52,708 nucleotides of DNA, taken from the NCBI GenBank assembly GCA_021732975.1, contig JAKFWC010000002.1:1-52708 (forward strand), read 5' to 3'. Each line of letters starts with the position of its first letter. The stretch's first letter is position 1. Both the position numbers and the translations under genes were made by a program. This document shows positions 17,637 through 28,670 of the stretch, piece after piece. This stretch comes from Planctomycetaceae bacterium. GTDB taxonomy: Bacteria > Planctomycetota > Planctomycetia > Planctomycetales > Planctomycetaceae. The notes under the pieces were generated by a model. That model ran no database searches. It was not told the origin of the DNA and worked only from the letters and a program-made list of their open reading frames with translations.

Positions 17637-19814
17637 TCATTTCCGCGTCGCGGGAACGTCGGCCAAATGAATACGTACCGAATGAATTGTGCCGTTGAAT
17701 GGATTGGGACCGTCGTATGGGCCGACACAACCGGCGTCGTCACGGCCAACCTGTAAGCCATCGGCGGGCATCTGCAGAAGCGTGCCCAGGTCCGACTGAG
17801 TCGCCATCCCATCGTTCAGTTTCAAGGTGAGTTGGCCTCGTGCCGTGAATGCGGCGTGGGCCTGCTGCTTGCCTGGCGTCAAGTTCTGGTGAAGGCTGAC
17901 ACTCTCACCGCCGCGGCGAACGACGAAACTCAGCTTTCCGTCGGCAACATACAGCGCATACCCATGCGCCGTTCCGCCGTGAGCCACGATCACACCACGA
18001 GTGTTTTTATCCACGGTGAAATCGGCGGCGATGGTAAAGGTACGTCCTTGAATTTGCGGCGCGTCCTTCTTCGCCAGTTTCTGGCCTGCTGTTAACTCGA
18101 AGGACCGTTTGAGCGATGCGGCGTTCGCGAGTCCACGCCACATTCCCACCGGTAGAACATCGCTGCCGGCGGCATAGGCCTCCCATTTTGCAGCAAGATC
18201 GCGAACCTTGTCGGCATGCAACGCGGCGAGGTCGTGTTGTTCGCTGCGATCGGTGTCGATGTCGTACAGTTCCCACGGCTGATTCTCTTTGGCGACGAGT
18301 TTCCAACGCCCGTCGCGAATCGCCCGGTTGCCCTCGTGTTCCCAGAAAATCGGTTCCTTGCGGACCGGCGACTGGCCTTCCAAGGCGGGACGAAGACTGG
18401 TCCCGCGCATCGGCTTGATCGTTTGACCGGCCACTTCCTGCGGGTATTTGGCCCCGGCGACATCGACACACGTGGCCATCAGATCGACGAGATGCCCCGG
18501 ATCATGCGTCAACGTTCCCTGCAAGCCCTTCACCGTACCGGCCGGCCAATGCACGATCAACGGGGTTGAGATGCCCCCTTCATGCACCCAGTGCTTGTAT
18601 TCGCGGAACGGAGTGTTCGACACCGCCGCCCAGGCTTCGCCGTAGCCGGTGTAGGTGTCCGGCCCACCCGCCATCACCCCCTTGCCTTGTCGCACGGGGT
18701 AGCCGTCGCGCGTCTGCTTCGGCACCAGCGCGGTCTGTAGTTCCGTCGCGGGAATCGCCGCCAGCGTGGCCTGCTCGTCGCGCGGCTTGCCGACGCCGTT
18801 GCGGCCCATGTTTTCTGCGCAGCCGCCGTTGTCTTGCAGATAACAGAAGAGCGTGTTGTCGAGTTGTCCGGTTTCCTGCAAGGTCGCCACCAATCGCCCC
18901 AGTCCCTGATCCATGCGGTCGACCATCGCGGCGAAGACTTCCATGTTGCGCTCGTCCCATTCCCAATGCGGCGTATCGCGTTCGCCCTTGGGAACGGGCG
19001 TGACAGTGGTAGCATCCTGCCGGACAACGCCAAGTTTGAGCATCCGCTCGTAGCGCGCTTCACGAATGGATTGATACCCCGCGGTATAGCGTCCCTTGTA
19101 TTTGGCGATGTCTTTTTCGTGCGCGTGCATCGGCCAATGGGCCGCGGTGTAAGCGACGTACATGAAGAACGGCTGGTCGGAATGTTTGGCTTTGTGATCG
19201 CGGACATACCGCACGGCGTGCTCGCTGATGGCATCGGTGTAGTAGTACGACTCCGTGGGCCGATACTCGGGATCGGCAAACGCGGAGACTTGCGTGTTAT
19301 CGCGTGTCAGAAACGAAGGATCCCAGAAGCTGCCGCCGCCGATAACCGTGCCGTAGAAGCGGTCGAATCCTCGTTGCAATGGCCAGTTGTGCTTGTCCGC
19401 TTCGGTCTTGGCACTGAGGTTCTTCGTGACGTGCCATTTGCCCGTCATGTAGGTGCGGTAGCCCGCCGGTCGTAGAACTTCCGCAATGGTCACGCACTGC
19501 CGATTGAGATCGCCACGGTAACCATCGTGGCCGCGATCGTCAGTCATGTGCCCCATTCCGGCCTGATGCGGATACAAGCCCGTCAACAGCGAGGCCCGCG
19601 TCGGACAGCAGCGCGCCGTGTTATAGAACTGCGTGAATCGCAAACCATTTTTGGCAAGACCGTCCAGCGTCGGCGTCGCGATCTCTCCGCCATAGCAGCC
19701 GATGTCCGAGAAGCCCATGTCGTCACTGAGAACGATGACAATGTTCGGCTTCGCGGCTGCGAACAGTGGCGTTACAGACAAACAGAGGCAGCCCATCCAA
19801 AGCAATCGCTGCAT
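17637..19814 (-). CDS. Secreted arylsulfatase-type sulfatase with C-terminal LamG-like domain
   Basis: 725 aa from ATG 19814 (AGGAAGAA upstream); an upstream open extension to 20081 lacks family similarity. A signal peptide covers residues 1-20. The sulfatase domain shows NIVIVLSDDMGFSDIGCYGG and the formylglycine site CCPTRASLLTG (first Cys of C-x-P-x-R), plus GKWHVTK and FWEHEGNRAIRDGRWKL. The last 150 residues look like a LamG/concanavalin sandwich (GRTFTIAADFTVDK, FNGTIHSVRIH). It probably hydrolyses sulfate esters of polysaccharides outside the cytoplasm. A maturase is not in the window. The gene diverges from the dipeptidase gene. Confidence 0.93.
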   Translation of the reverse strand: MQRLLWMGCLCLSVTPLFAAAKPNIVIVLSDDMGFSDIGCYGGEIATPTLDGLAKNGLRFTQFYNTARCCPTRASLLTGLYPHQAGMGHMTDDRGHDGYRGDLNRQCVTIAEVLRPAGYRTYMTGKWHVTKNLSAKTEADKHNWPLQRGFDRFYGTVIGGGSFWDPSFLTRDNTQVSAFADPEYRPTESYYYTDAISEHAVRYVRDHKAKHSDQPFFMYVAYTAAHWPMHAHEKDIAKYKGRYTAGYQSIREARYERMLKLGVVRQDATTVTPVPKGERDTPHWEWDERNMEVFAAMVDRMDQGLGRLVATLQETGQLDNTLFCYLQDNGGCAENMGRNGVGKPRDEQATLAAIPATELQTALVPKQTRDGYPVRQGKGVMAGGPDTYTGYGEAWAAVSNTPFREYKHWVHEGGISTPLIVHWPAGTVKGLQGTLTHDPGHLVDLMATCVDVAGAKYPQEVAGQTIKPMRGTSLRPALEGQSPVRKEPIFWEHEGNRAIRDGRWKLVAKENQPWELYDIDTDRSEQHDLAALHADKVRDLAAKWEAYAAGSDVLPVGMWRGLANAASLKRSFELTAGQKLAKKDAPQIQGRTFTIAADFTVDKNTRGVIVAHGGTAHGYALYVADGKLSFVVRRGGESVSLHQNLTPGKQQAHAAFTARGQLTLKLNDGMATQSDLGTLLQMPADGLQVGRDDAGCVGPYDGPNPFNGTIHSVRIHLADVPATRK

Positions 19815-19996
19815 GACGAAGTTCTTCCTGCGGGGAGAAGTTGTGGGATGTACGCATTCTCCCCGCCACGCACTTTCCGTCAACCGAACGCCCCGCATTC
19901 TGACTTCGCCAGGACGATCACCGGCATGGTATTGTGCGATCCTCGTGCGACGGTGATGATCGGAATGAATCGCAACACCCTTTGGAAAGCTGTTGG

Positions 19997-21364
19997 ATGA
20001 GCAATCGCCAGAATCATCGAACGACCGGCTCCGGCTGGTCCCGGCGGGATTTCCTCGCCACATCCATGGCCGCGGCGTCAACCACCGCCATGACGACCCC
20101 TGTCGTTGCCGAGTCCCCGGAGAAATACCGCGTTGATCGTGATCCGTTGTTGATCACCGAGAACCCGGTCATCCAGCGGGTGCGCGACGCCGGTCTCGAT
20201 TTGCTCAAACCAACACGGGTGCAACTGGAGCATGGCCTCGAACTGCACCGCCAGTCGCTCGTCTTCGACGCTTACGGTTTCGCCCCGCGTGCGTCCCTCG
20301 ATAATCAGCAGATGACAGCAGCGATCACTGCGGGGGCTTCGGATTCCGAAGTGCAGGATCTGCAAGAAGAAATGGGGATGACGCGCGCGGCGCTCGATCC
20401 GCAGGAACGGGCCGAGTTTGCGGAAGCCATGCGATGCAGCGGCGTGACGGCGATTTTCCAGAACGCCGGTGAAGAAACGCAGGAGCCGCTGCAATTACTC
20501 AAGCGGTTGGCCCGGTTCACGTATCTGACCGACCATCTGCGCGGCACATTGGTTCGGGCGACATCACCGCAAGATGTGGAAGCCGCCCATCAAGCTGGTC
20601 AGCACTGTCTGTACTTCAGCGGCAATGGCGTCCCCTTGCCGCAAACGTGGGTTTCCGTGGAAGAAGAGCTCTCTGCCATCCGCCTGTTTTTTCAACTGGG
20701 CGTCCGCATGATGCACGTCACCTACAATCGCCGCAACATGCTCGGCGATGGTTGCGCGGAAACGGCGAACGGCGGACTGAGCGATCTCGGACGTGCCGCC
20801 GTGGCCGAGATGAACCGCGTCGGCGTCATCGTCGATGTCGCCCATAGTGGTTGGCGGACGAGCCTGGAAGCCGCAAAGGCTTCTCGCAAACCAATGGTCG
20901 CCAGTCACACCGTTTGTGCAGAGCTTCGGAACCACATTCGTGCGAAGCCGGACGAAGTCATCAAAGCCATCTGTGATACCGGGGGGGTGATTGGCATCTG
21001 CTGGATCTCCTCGTTTCTCGGCGGTTCAGGTGGGTTGGATGCGCTGCTGGACCACATCGACTATGCAGTGAAGAAGTTCGGGATCGATCATGTCGCCATC
21101 GGCACCGATGTGGCCCATACGTCGCAATACGCCGCCGCGGCTGCGAAAGGCATCCCCAGCCGCGGTCGCCGCCGCAATCGTTTCGCCTCGCTCTGGCCGG
21201 AAGGTGCGCTGGGCGGTCAGTGGCCCAAAGCGGTGAGTCTCGGCTGGACCAATTGGCCGCTCGTCACCATCGGCCTTGTTCAACGCGGCTATCAGGAGGA
21301 AGCGATCCGCAAAATTCTCGGACAAAACATTCTACGAGTCTGCCGTGATGTGTTATCCCCGTAG
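19997..21364 (+). CDS. M19 (renal dipeptidase) family protein, Tat-exported, metal site altered
   Basis: 455 aa. The N-terminus is a Tat signal (SRRDFLATSMAAAS, residues 15-28). Family features: GVRMMHVTYNRRN, VDVAHSGWRTSLEA, ASHTVCAELRNHIRAKPDE, GVIGICWISSFLGG and HVAIGTDVAH. The two later histidine sites (VAHS and ASHT) are present, but the first D-x-H-N-D motif reads DAYGF (residues 91-95), so the zinc-ligand His and Asp appear replaced. The bridging-Glu region reads FSGNGV. It may be a divergent or inactive relative. ATG 19997 has GGAAAG upstream. It shares a 182-bp divergent promoter region with the sulfatase. Confidence 0.85.
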   Translation: MSNRQNHRTTGSGWSRRDFLATSMAAASTTAMTTPVVAESPEKYRVDRDPLLITENPVIQRVRDAGLDLLKPTRVQLEHGLELHRQSLVFDAYGFAPRASLDNQQMTAAITAGASDSEVQDLQEEMGMTRAALDPQERAEFAEAMRCSGVTAIFQNAGEETQEPLQLLKRLARFTYLTDHLRGTLVRATSPQDVEAAHQAGQHCLYFSGNGVPLPQTWVSVEEELSAIRLFFQLGVRMMHVTYNRRNMLGDGCAETANGGLSDLGRAAVAEMNRVGVIVDVAHSGWRTSLEAAKASRKPMVASHTVCAELRNHIRAKPDEVIKAICDTGGVIGICWISSFLGGSGGLDALLDHIDYAVKKFGIDHVAIGTDVAHTSQYAAAAAKGIPSRGRRRNRFASLWPEGALGGQWPKAVSLGWTNWPLVTIGLVQRGYQEEAIRKILGQNILRVCRDVLSP

Positions 21365-21370
21365 CCATCT

Positions 21371-22162
21371 TCACGGCGTCGAAATCGTCCACAATACGCC
21401 TTGTTTCACCAGTCGGCGGTACTCCGGGCGTTGCCAGTTTTCATGGAAGTGGAGACCGGAGAAACCGAACGAGCGGCCGCCGTCGGGCCGGTCCCACGCC
21501 CACGCCACGGTTTGCGGCTGGCCATCGATCTCGATTTGCAGCAGTGGTAACGGCGCAACTTTGGTGGCGGGCGGCTTCAAGGCATAGTAAAACTCATCGT
21601 GAATGGTGATCGGGCCGATGCCGTCGAGAATGGAATGCTCCTTAGCCACCGGCGTGAGCTTTGTTTCGAGAACGCGGTACTTGCGATCCGGTCCGCCGTG
21701 ACACAGACCGAACAACGACGCAAATGCGGCGACGGGTTCCGCAGTCCTCGTTCCCATGCCCCAATGCAAAACGGTGAAGCCCCCTTTCCGTTCGGCCAGT
21801 CGACGGAAAGCCGCCAGGCGGTTGGCATCCGCGGAGCACCACTTCGCCCCTTCCGAACGGAATAGCACCACAGCATCGGTCCCATCGAGCAACTCCGGGC
21901 CGTCCTTCCATTCATCGTCGGCCACCACCGTCCGGAGCACGATGCCCGGATGGTCGGCGAACAGCTCATGCACGATTTTCATCCCGGCGACGTATTCATG
22001 CGTCTGCGGCGGATGACCATCCGGTGCGCCCGCGATCAGGAGCAATCGCTTGGGTACAACCGCGTCCTCGGCTCGAGAACACGGGACGATCCCTAACAAA
22101 CCGCATCCCGCGACGAGGAGCACAATCCATCGTCCAAAACAAATCTGTGGATTGAACAGCAC
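21371..22162 (-). CDS. ThuA-domain exported protein
   Basis: 263 aa from a GTG start at 22162, with GGGGAG 6 nt upstream. A signal peptide (to about residue 31, CSRAED) precedes the class-I glutamine-amidotransferase-like ThuA fold: KRLLLIAGAPDGHPPQTHEY, DAVVLFRSEGAKWC, GGFTVLHWGMGT, TIHDEFYYAL and GRSFGFSGLHFHENW. Many planctomycete copies occur beside sugar-metabolism or secreted-hydrolase genes. The catalytic activity of the family is unproven. It is convergent with the dipeptidase gene, with only 6 bp between stops. Confidence 0.88.
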   Translation of the reverse strand: MLFNPQICFGRWIVLLVAGCGLLGIVPCSRAEDAVVPKRLLLIAGAPDGHPPQTHEYVAGMKIVHELFADHPGIVLRTVVADDEWKDGPELLDGTDAVVLFRSEGAKWCSADANRLAAFRRLAERKGGFTVLHWGMGTRTAEPVAAFASLFGLCHGGPDRKYRVLETKLTPVAKEHSILDGIGPITIHDEFYYALKPPATKVAPLPLLQIEIDGQPQTVAWAWDRPDGGRSFGFSGLHFHENWQRPEYRRLVKQGVLWTISTP

Positions 22163-22315
22163 GTTGATCTCCCCGGCACGAAAGGATTTCGGAGATTTTC
22201 GGAATTCGTCTCCGAATCTTGTACGGGTTCGTGGGGGCAGTTGCCACTAATCTGTTTGGAAGACAACTGGCCGACAGCGAGAGTGGCGGCGTCAGCGACG
22301 AAAGTGAGACAGACG

Positions 22316-24451
22316 ATGCGATTAACCTTGCGAACCTTGCTGGCGTATCTGGACGACGCGCTCGAACCGCACGAAACGCGAGAAATCGGCAAGAAGATTC
22401 AGGAAAGCCCGGTCGCAGCGGCGCTGGTCAGCCGGGTGCGAGAAGTGATTCGCCGCCGTCGGCTGGGAGCCCCCGAGTTGGATGGGCCGTCGCAAGGGGT
22501 GGATCCCAACATCGTGGCCCAGTATCTCGATAATGCCCTGCCACCCGAACAAGTCGCACAGTTAGAAGCGATCTGCCTGGAATCGGACCTGGTGCTGGCG
22601 GAGGTCGCCGCGTGCCATCAGGTGTTGTCGCTGATTCTGGGCGAGCCGATCGATGTCCCGGCCCGCAGTCGCGAACGATTTTATGCGATCGGTCCGGTGT
22701 CTGCCGAAACGCAGCTCCACGTCACGCGGAACGATGGTGTCGCTGCCGCCGCAGTGCCCGTGGAAAGAGTGGAGCGCCTGCGACCGGCCACCCCGACGGT
22801 GACCATCAGCGAATCGGCCGGCCACTTCCGCGACGAGATGGCCAGCCAGTTAAAACAGCCGCCTTGGTCGCAACGGGTTGGTCCCGCCGCCGGTGCGGCG
22901 TTGGTGCTGGTAGCCGTGATCCTCGTACTGGTCCTGGATCGCGATTTATTCCGCGGGATCTCGAAGCCGGATCCCTCGACACCAGAGAACGCCGTCGCGT
23001 CAGCCGACACGCCGCGCACGCGGCCGGTCTCACCAGATCGAGACAAGACCGCAACTGCGCCCCCATCGGAAGAAACGAAGACTGATGATGCCAGAATGCC
23101 TGTACCAGCGGGCGAAAAGTCCACGACTTCGCTGGAGAATCTCGATCCGCCACCGCCACCCGACGTGCCCGAACCGAACGTCAAGCCGCCTGTGAAGACG
23201 CCGACACCGACCGATGTCGCCGATGCGGCAACTGTGGTTCCCGCGCCGGCGAAACCGGTGATCAAGGCACCGACACCGCGCCCGGTTGAGCCCCTCCCAC
23301 CGCCGGAACCCATGATTTCTGTCCCCATGCAATCCGTGGGGCAGGAAGGGATTTTGCTCCGATTCAATCCGGGAGATCAGCACTGGTACGTCCAACCCCG
23401 ACGTTCCGACATTCACCCGGCGGAAACCTTTGCCTGTCCGGAACCTTACGAAAGCACGCTGGAGTGGGACAAAGGCGATCTGAAGGCGACACTGCTGGGC
23501 GAGACGACCGTGCAAATGTTGTCGCCGACGGAAAAGCAGCGGTATGGTATATTGATTCGCCGCGGACGTGTGTTATTGCAGCCCGGCCCGATGGCCAAGA
23601 CGCCGTTGCCCGTGACGGTGCAAATTGGCAGCAAATCGCATGTCGTGATGCTCGTCAGTCCCGCCACGGTGGTCGGCATCGAAGTGAAGATCGAAGACCC
23701 AGTCGGCCTGCCGACGGAGAATCCGCCCAACCCCTGGCATGCGGTGATGTATGTCGCCGCGGGGACAGCGGAATTGGCGGACGGAGCACCGCTTTCCACA
23801 AAGCAGTTTGCCTGGCTCACAACGCCCACCGCGGGGGACAACGCCACGGCCGCAAGCCTCTGGCCAGCGTGGCTCGATCCTGTCCGACGGGTCCAATTGT
23901 CGCCGCTGAAGCGTTTCGCGCCCCATTTCGAGAAAGAGTTTGATCCCACTTTGGCCGTCGATCTGTCGATTCCCGCGTTGATGCGCGATCCTAAACCCCA
24001 AATCGCAGAACTCGCCGTGCGGTGTCTTGCTATCACGGAGGCGTATCAACCTTTGATTCAGGCGCTGGTGCAATCGGAACACGAAGAAGCGCGTGCCGCC
24101 GCAGCAGCGGGATTGCGATCGTGGCTGGCCATCGACCGCGAGAATGGGGCCATCCTCAAACAGGAACTGCAAACCCACATTCCCGGCGACGAAGCCCGCG
24201 CGGTCGAACGGTTGCTGTGGGGTTACACTCCGGCTGAAGCCAAAGACCGCTTGGTCTCGCTGGAACTCGTGGAATGGTTGCGGAGCAATCGCGTGGAGGT
24301 CCGCGAGCTGGCCTTCAAGCAACTCGTGCAACTGACGGGACGGCGCTACGACTACCGCCCGCTGGGCACACCCTCACAGCGTGAACCGGCCATTCAACGG
24401 TGGATGGCCCATATTGCTCGCGAAGGCGCGCTGCTGAAAACTGACGAATGA
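22316..24451 (+). CDS. 711-aa single-span membrane protein with duplicated anti-sigma-like N-terminus
   Basis: From ATG 22316 the protein opens with two similar helical units, LLAYLDDALEPHETREIGKK (about 8-27) and VAQYLDNALPPEQVAQLE (about 62-79). Both resemble anti-sigma domains but lack the His-x3-Cys-x2-Cys zinc ligands. One transmembrane helix follows (AALVLVAVILVLVLD, about 194-208), then a long Pro/Thr/Ser-rich linker (about 215-345), a beta-rich FecR-like region (VQMLSPTEKQRYGILIRRGR, about 400-420) and C-terminal HEAT-like helices. I do not know its function; sensing or scaffolding at the membrane is a guess. Confidence 0.75.
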   Translation: MRLTLRTLLAYLDDALEPHETREIGKKIQESPVAAALVSRVREVIRRRRLGAPELDGPSQGVDPNIVAQYLDNALPPEQVAQLEAICLESDLVLAEVAACHQVLSLILGEPIDVPARSRERFYAIGPVSAETQLHVTRNDGVAAAAVPVERVERLRPATPTVTISESAGHFRDEMASQLKQPPWSQRVGPAAGAALVLVAVILVLVLDRDLFRGISKPDPSTPENAVASADTPRTRPVSPDRDKTATAPPSEETKTDDARMPVPAGEKSTTSLENLDPPPPPDVPEPNVKPPVKTPTPTDVADAATVVPAPAKPVIKAPTPRPVEPLPPPEPMISVPMQSVGQEGILLRFNPGDQHWYVQPRRSDIHPAETFACPEPYESTLEWDKGDLKATLLGETTVQMLSPTEKQRYGILIRRGRVLLQPGPMAKTPLPVTVQIGSKSHVVMLVSPATVVGIEVKIEDPVGLPTENPPNPWHAVMYVAAGTAELADGAPLSTKQFAWLTTPTAGDNATAASLWPAWLDPVRRVQLSPLKRFAPHFEKEFDPTLAVDLSIPALMRDPKPQIAELAVRCLAITEAYQPLIQALVQSEHEEARAAAAAGLRSWLAIDRENGAILKQELQTHIPGDEARAVERLLWGYTPAEAKDRLVSLELVEWLRSNRVEVRELAFKQLVQLTGRRYDYRPLGTPSQREPAIQRWMAHIAREGALLKTDE

Positions 24452-24488
24452 TCGCCTCCGTCCCGTTTTCGGTTAACATAGGCGAGAG

Positions 24489-24518
24489 GAGATCGGTTAC
24501 GACACCGTCACCGATCTC
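24489..24518. other. Intergenic stem-loop (9-bp arms)
   Basis: GAGATCGGT pairs with ACCGATCTC across a 12-nt loop in the gap before the prenyltransferase gene. There is no T-run. It could be a leader structure or a weak terminator for the upstream gene. Confidence 0.4.
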
Positions 24519-24567
24519 ACGTTGATGATAGACATTCTCTCGACTGAAGCTGCGACACTCCCGCTCC

Positions 24568-25446
24568 ATGTTCACCACGATTCGCCATTTTCTGGAGATG
24601 ATCCGCTTCAGCCACACGGTCTTTGCGCTGCCGTTTGCGCTGCTTTCCGCCGTGCTGGCCTGGCGACAACCAGGATCGTCCTTTGAATGGCGGCAACTCG
24701 GCGGCATCCTGCTGTGCATGGTCTTTGCCCGCTCGGCGGCGATGGGCTTCAACCGGATTGTCGACCGACGTTTCGATGCCGAAAACCCGCGCACGGCGAG
24801 GCGTCATCTTCCCGCCGGACTGCTCAGCGTTGCGGCGGCGGTCGCCTTCACGCTCTTGTGCAGCGGGACCTTTATCGCCTCCACACTGATCTTCCTGCCG
24901 AATCCGTGGCCGTTGCGGTTGTCGGTCCCCGTGTTGCTGTTTCTGCTGGGTTACTCCTACGCCAAACGCTTCACGCAGTGGTGCCACTACTGGCTGTCGG
25001 CGGCGTTGATGCTCGCGCCGCTGGCCGCGTGGATTGCCATCCGCGGGACCATCGAATTGCCGCCGGTGTTGCTCGCCGCCGTCGTCTTCTTCTGGGTGGG
25101 CGGGTTCGACATTCTCTACGCGTGTCAGGACGCCGAGTACGATCGCGGCCGCGGTCTGCACAGTTTGCCGGCGCGCTGGGGAGTTCCGGCGGCTTTGCGG
25201 TTCGCCTCGATCAGTCATCTGATCACCGTCGCGGGGCTCTTCGCCCTGTGGTATTACGCCGCATTGGGACCAGTCTTTCTCGTCGGATTGCTGATCATCA
25301 GCGTCCTTCTGGCGTATGAACACTGGCTGGTTCGTCCGGACGATCTGTCCCGTGTCAACGCCGCGTTCTTTCAAGTTAACGCGGTGATCAGCCTTGGTTT
25401 GCTGGGATTGGGACTCGTTGACTTGTGGTGGACGGCCGTGCGTTAA
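24568..25446 (+). CDS. UbiA-family prenyltransferase, probably MqnP-like
   Basis: 292 aa, polytopic (about eight helices). The first Asp-rich motif is NRIVDRRFD at residues 62-70, followed by AENPRTARRHLPAG, and the second is DAEYDRGRGLHSLPARWG (about 189-206). The R-T-A-x-R-x-L-P pattern and DILYACQDAEYDR are typical of the UbiA-like enzyme of the futalosine menaquinone pathway (MqnP). 4-hydroxybenzoate octaprenyltransferase is the alternative annotation. Planctomycetes generally make menaquinone, which favours MqnP. No other pathway gene is near. Confidence 0.8.
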   Translation: MFTTIRHFLEMIRFSHTVFALPFALLSAVLAWRQPGSSFEWRQLGGILLCMVFARSAAMGFNRIVDRRFDAENPRTARRHLPAGLLSVAAAVAFTLLCSGTFIASTLIFLPNPWPLRLSVPVLLFLLGYSYAKRFTQWCHYWLSAALMLAPLAAWIAIRGTIELPPVLLAAVVFFWVGGFDILYACQDAEYDRGRGLHSLPARWGVPAALRFASISHLITVAGLFALWYYAALGPVFLVGLLIISVLLAYEHWLVRPDDLSRVNAAFFQVNAVISLGLLGLGLVDLWWTAVR

Positions 25447-25478
25447 TTTGCGATCATCGTTCGCAGGGAGACATCGCC

Positions 25479-26063
25479 ATGTCAATCGCACACCGATACA
25501 TCACTGTGACTGAGTTTGAGGAGATGACCTTTGATCGTCCCACTGAACTCGTGTGCGGTGAACTCGCGGAGCAACCCATGCCGACCAGTCAGCACGGCGC
25601 CATTTGCGTTGCGATCAGCGTCTTTCTCTGGCTATGGGCGAAACAAAGTCAACGCGGCTCGGTTTTTTCAAACGATTCTCATGTCCTGACAGAACGTGAT
25701 CCTGACTCTGTGCGTGGACCAGACTGTGCATACATCAGTCGGGAAAAACTTCCGGATGGCAAACTGCCCGCGGGGGTTTTGAGAATCCCGGTCGACCTCG
25801 CCATCGAAGTGCTATCGCGTTCCGATCGCTGGACCGATGTCCTCGACAAGATTCAGGAATATCTGCGGTCCGGCATTACCGAAGTGTGGGTGATTGATCC
25901 GGAACAGCGGTCCGTGGCGGTGCATCGAGCGGAGGCCGCACCGCTCCATTTTGATGGTGACGACGAACTCACTCGGCCGGAATTACTACCCGGGTTTTCC
26001 TGCCGCGTGAGCGAACTGTTCGCCGATCTCCCGGAGAAATCGGCGGACAGCACGCCGGGCTGA
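25479..26063 (+). CDS. Uma2 family (DUF820) PD-(D/E)xK nuclease-like protein
   Basis: 194 aa from ATG 25479 (GCAGGGAG upstream). Conserved features: YITVTEFEEM, ELVCGELAEQPMPT, GPDCAYISREKLP, VDLAIEVLSRSDRWTDVLDKI and YLRSGITEVWVIDPEQRSV. These are standard Uma2 signatures with the predicted nuclease core D...E-x-L...K. Such genes are highly multiplied in cyanobacteria and planctomycetes; their role (DNA metabolism or mobile-element related) is unproven. The gene starts 33 bp after the prenyltransferase, possibly in one transcript. Confidence 0.88.
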   Translation: MSIAHRYITVTEFEEMTFDRPTELVCGELAEQPMPTSQHGAICVAISVFLWLWAKQSQRGSVFSNDSHVLTERDPDSVRGPDCAYISREKLPDGKLPAGVLRIPVDLAIEVLSRSDRWTDVLDKIQEYLRSGITEVWVIDPEQRSVAVHRAEAAPLHFDGDDELTRPELLPGFSCRVSELFADLPEKSADSTPG

Positions 26064-26080
26064 CGCCTCGACGCTCGCCG

Positions 26081-27811
<1,731 letters not shown>

Positions 27812-27895
27812 GGTGAAGTTCGCCCGGCAACGCGAGCGGAGGGCATCATAGACGCCGCCGTGGATGGGTTCCACGCTGCACGATCAACGAAAGAA

Positions 27896-27919
27896 GCCCA
27901 GGGAAGACCTTCCCTGGGC
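27896..27919 (+). repeat. 24-nt palindrome, GCCCA family copy R4
   Basis: Stem GCCCAGGGAA / TTCCCTGGGC around loop GACC. It has the same stem as the copy at 2032 but a different loop. It lies in the 139-bp gap between two minus-strand genes, 31 nt downstream of the stop of the Gly-rich protein gene. Confidence 0.88.
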
Positions 27920-27950
27920 TCTGCATGTCAGACTCTCGTGTCAGCACAAA

Positions 27951-28670
27951 TCAGTTGGCATCGCGCGGAGGACGATTGCCGCCCGGGCGGTTGCCACCAC
28001 CGAAGCCACCGAACGCCGGGAATTCAAACTTCTTCCCTTGCATGTCCTCAAAGGCCTTCTTCTGGTCGGCGTTGAGCACGGCCATCGCGTCAGCCGTGGT
28101 CTTTTCACGACGGGCGCGGGCTTCTTCCATGGCTTTCTGGCGTTCTTCCTGCGACGCATTCGGATTGAAACCGCCACGACCGCCAGCGCCACGACCAGCT
28201 TCCGCCACTTCGCGAAGTTTCGTCTTTTGTTCATCAGTCAGCTTGAGTTTTTCCGCGACATCGGGACGGCTGAGGGCCATCACCCCGGCTTGTTGAATGA
28301 CGAGCTGGTTCAACCGGGCGTGCTGCTTTTCATCGAGGATGGCCTTGAGCGATTCTTCGGTCTTTTTTGTTCGTTCTTCCATTTGCGTGCGGAGCTTGGC
28401 CCGCTCTTCGTCGCTGAGATCGCGGGGATTGCCGCCTCCGCCGAAGCCGGCGCGGGCTTCTTCCCGCAGCTTATCGAGTTTTTCTTTCTGCGCATCGGTG
28501 ACGGCGAGTTCTTTCTGCACGGCTTCCATCGCCACCAGGAAGACGGGTCCACCGAAGCCACCGCCTCCGCCAAACCCCCGCCCACCACCACGAGGCGGTT
28601 GTGCCATCACTGAAACGCCCGAGGCGAGCACCAATGCCGCCGTGATCATGACTGCCCAGCTACGTTGCAT
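27951..28670 (-). CDS. Exported Gly-rich, Spy/CpxP-like (LTxxQ-type) helical protein
   Basis: 239 aa. A signal peptide (residues 1-23, SVMAQ) is followed by a Gly-rich strip (GGGRGFGGGGGFGG) and helical units that each look like an LTxxQ module: LAVTDAQKEKLDKLREEA, LKAILDEKQHARLNQL, LKLTDEQKTKLREVAEA and VLNADQKKAFEDMQGK. The tail is again Gly/Arg/Pro-rich. Spy/CpxP-type proteins are periplasmic chaperones or stress sensors in Proteobacteria, and a similar role is inferred here. The start ATG 28670 gives a clean signal peptide; the frame reads upstream to 28769. Confidence 0.8.
   Translation of the reverse strand: MQRSWAVMITAALVLASGVSVMAQPPRGGGRGFGGGGGFGGPVFLVAMEAVQKELAVTDAQKEKLDKLREEARAGFGGGGNPRDLSDEERAKLRTQMEERTKKTEESLKAILDEKQHARLNQLVIQQAGVMALSRPDVAEKLKLTDEQKTKLREVAEAGRGAGGRGGFNPNASQEERQKAMEEARARREKTTADAMAVLNADQKKAFEDMQGKKFEFPAFGGFGGGNRPGGNRPPRDAN

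Noticed and set aside
24517..25491. 324-codon minus-strand frame
   Set aside because: Antisense to the UbiA-family gene; highly charged Gln/Arg-rich composition with no motif.
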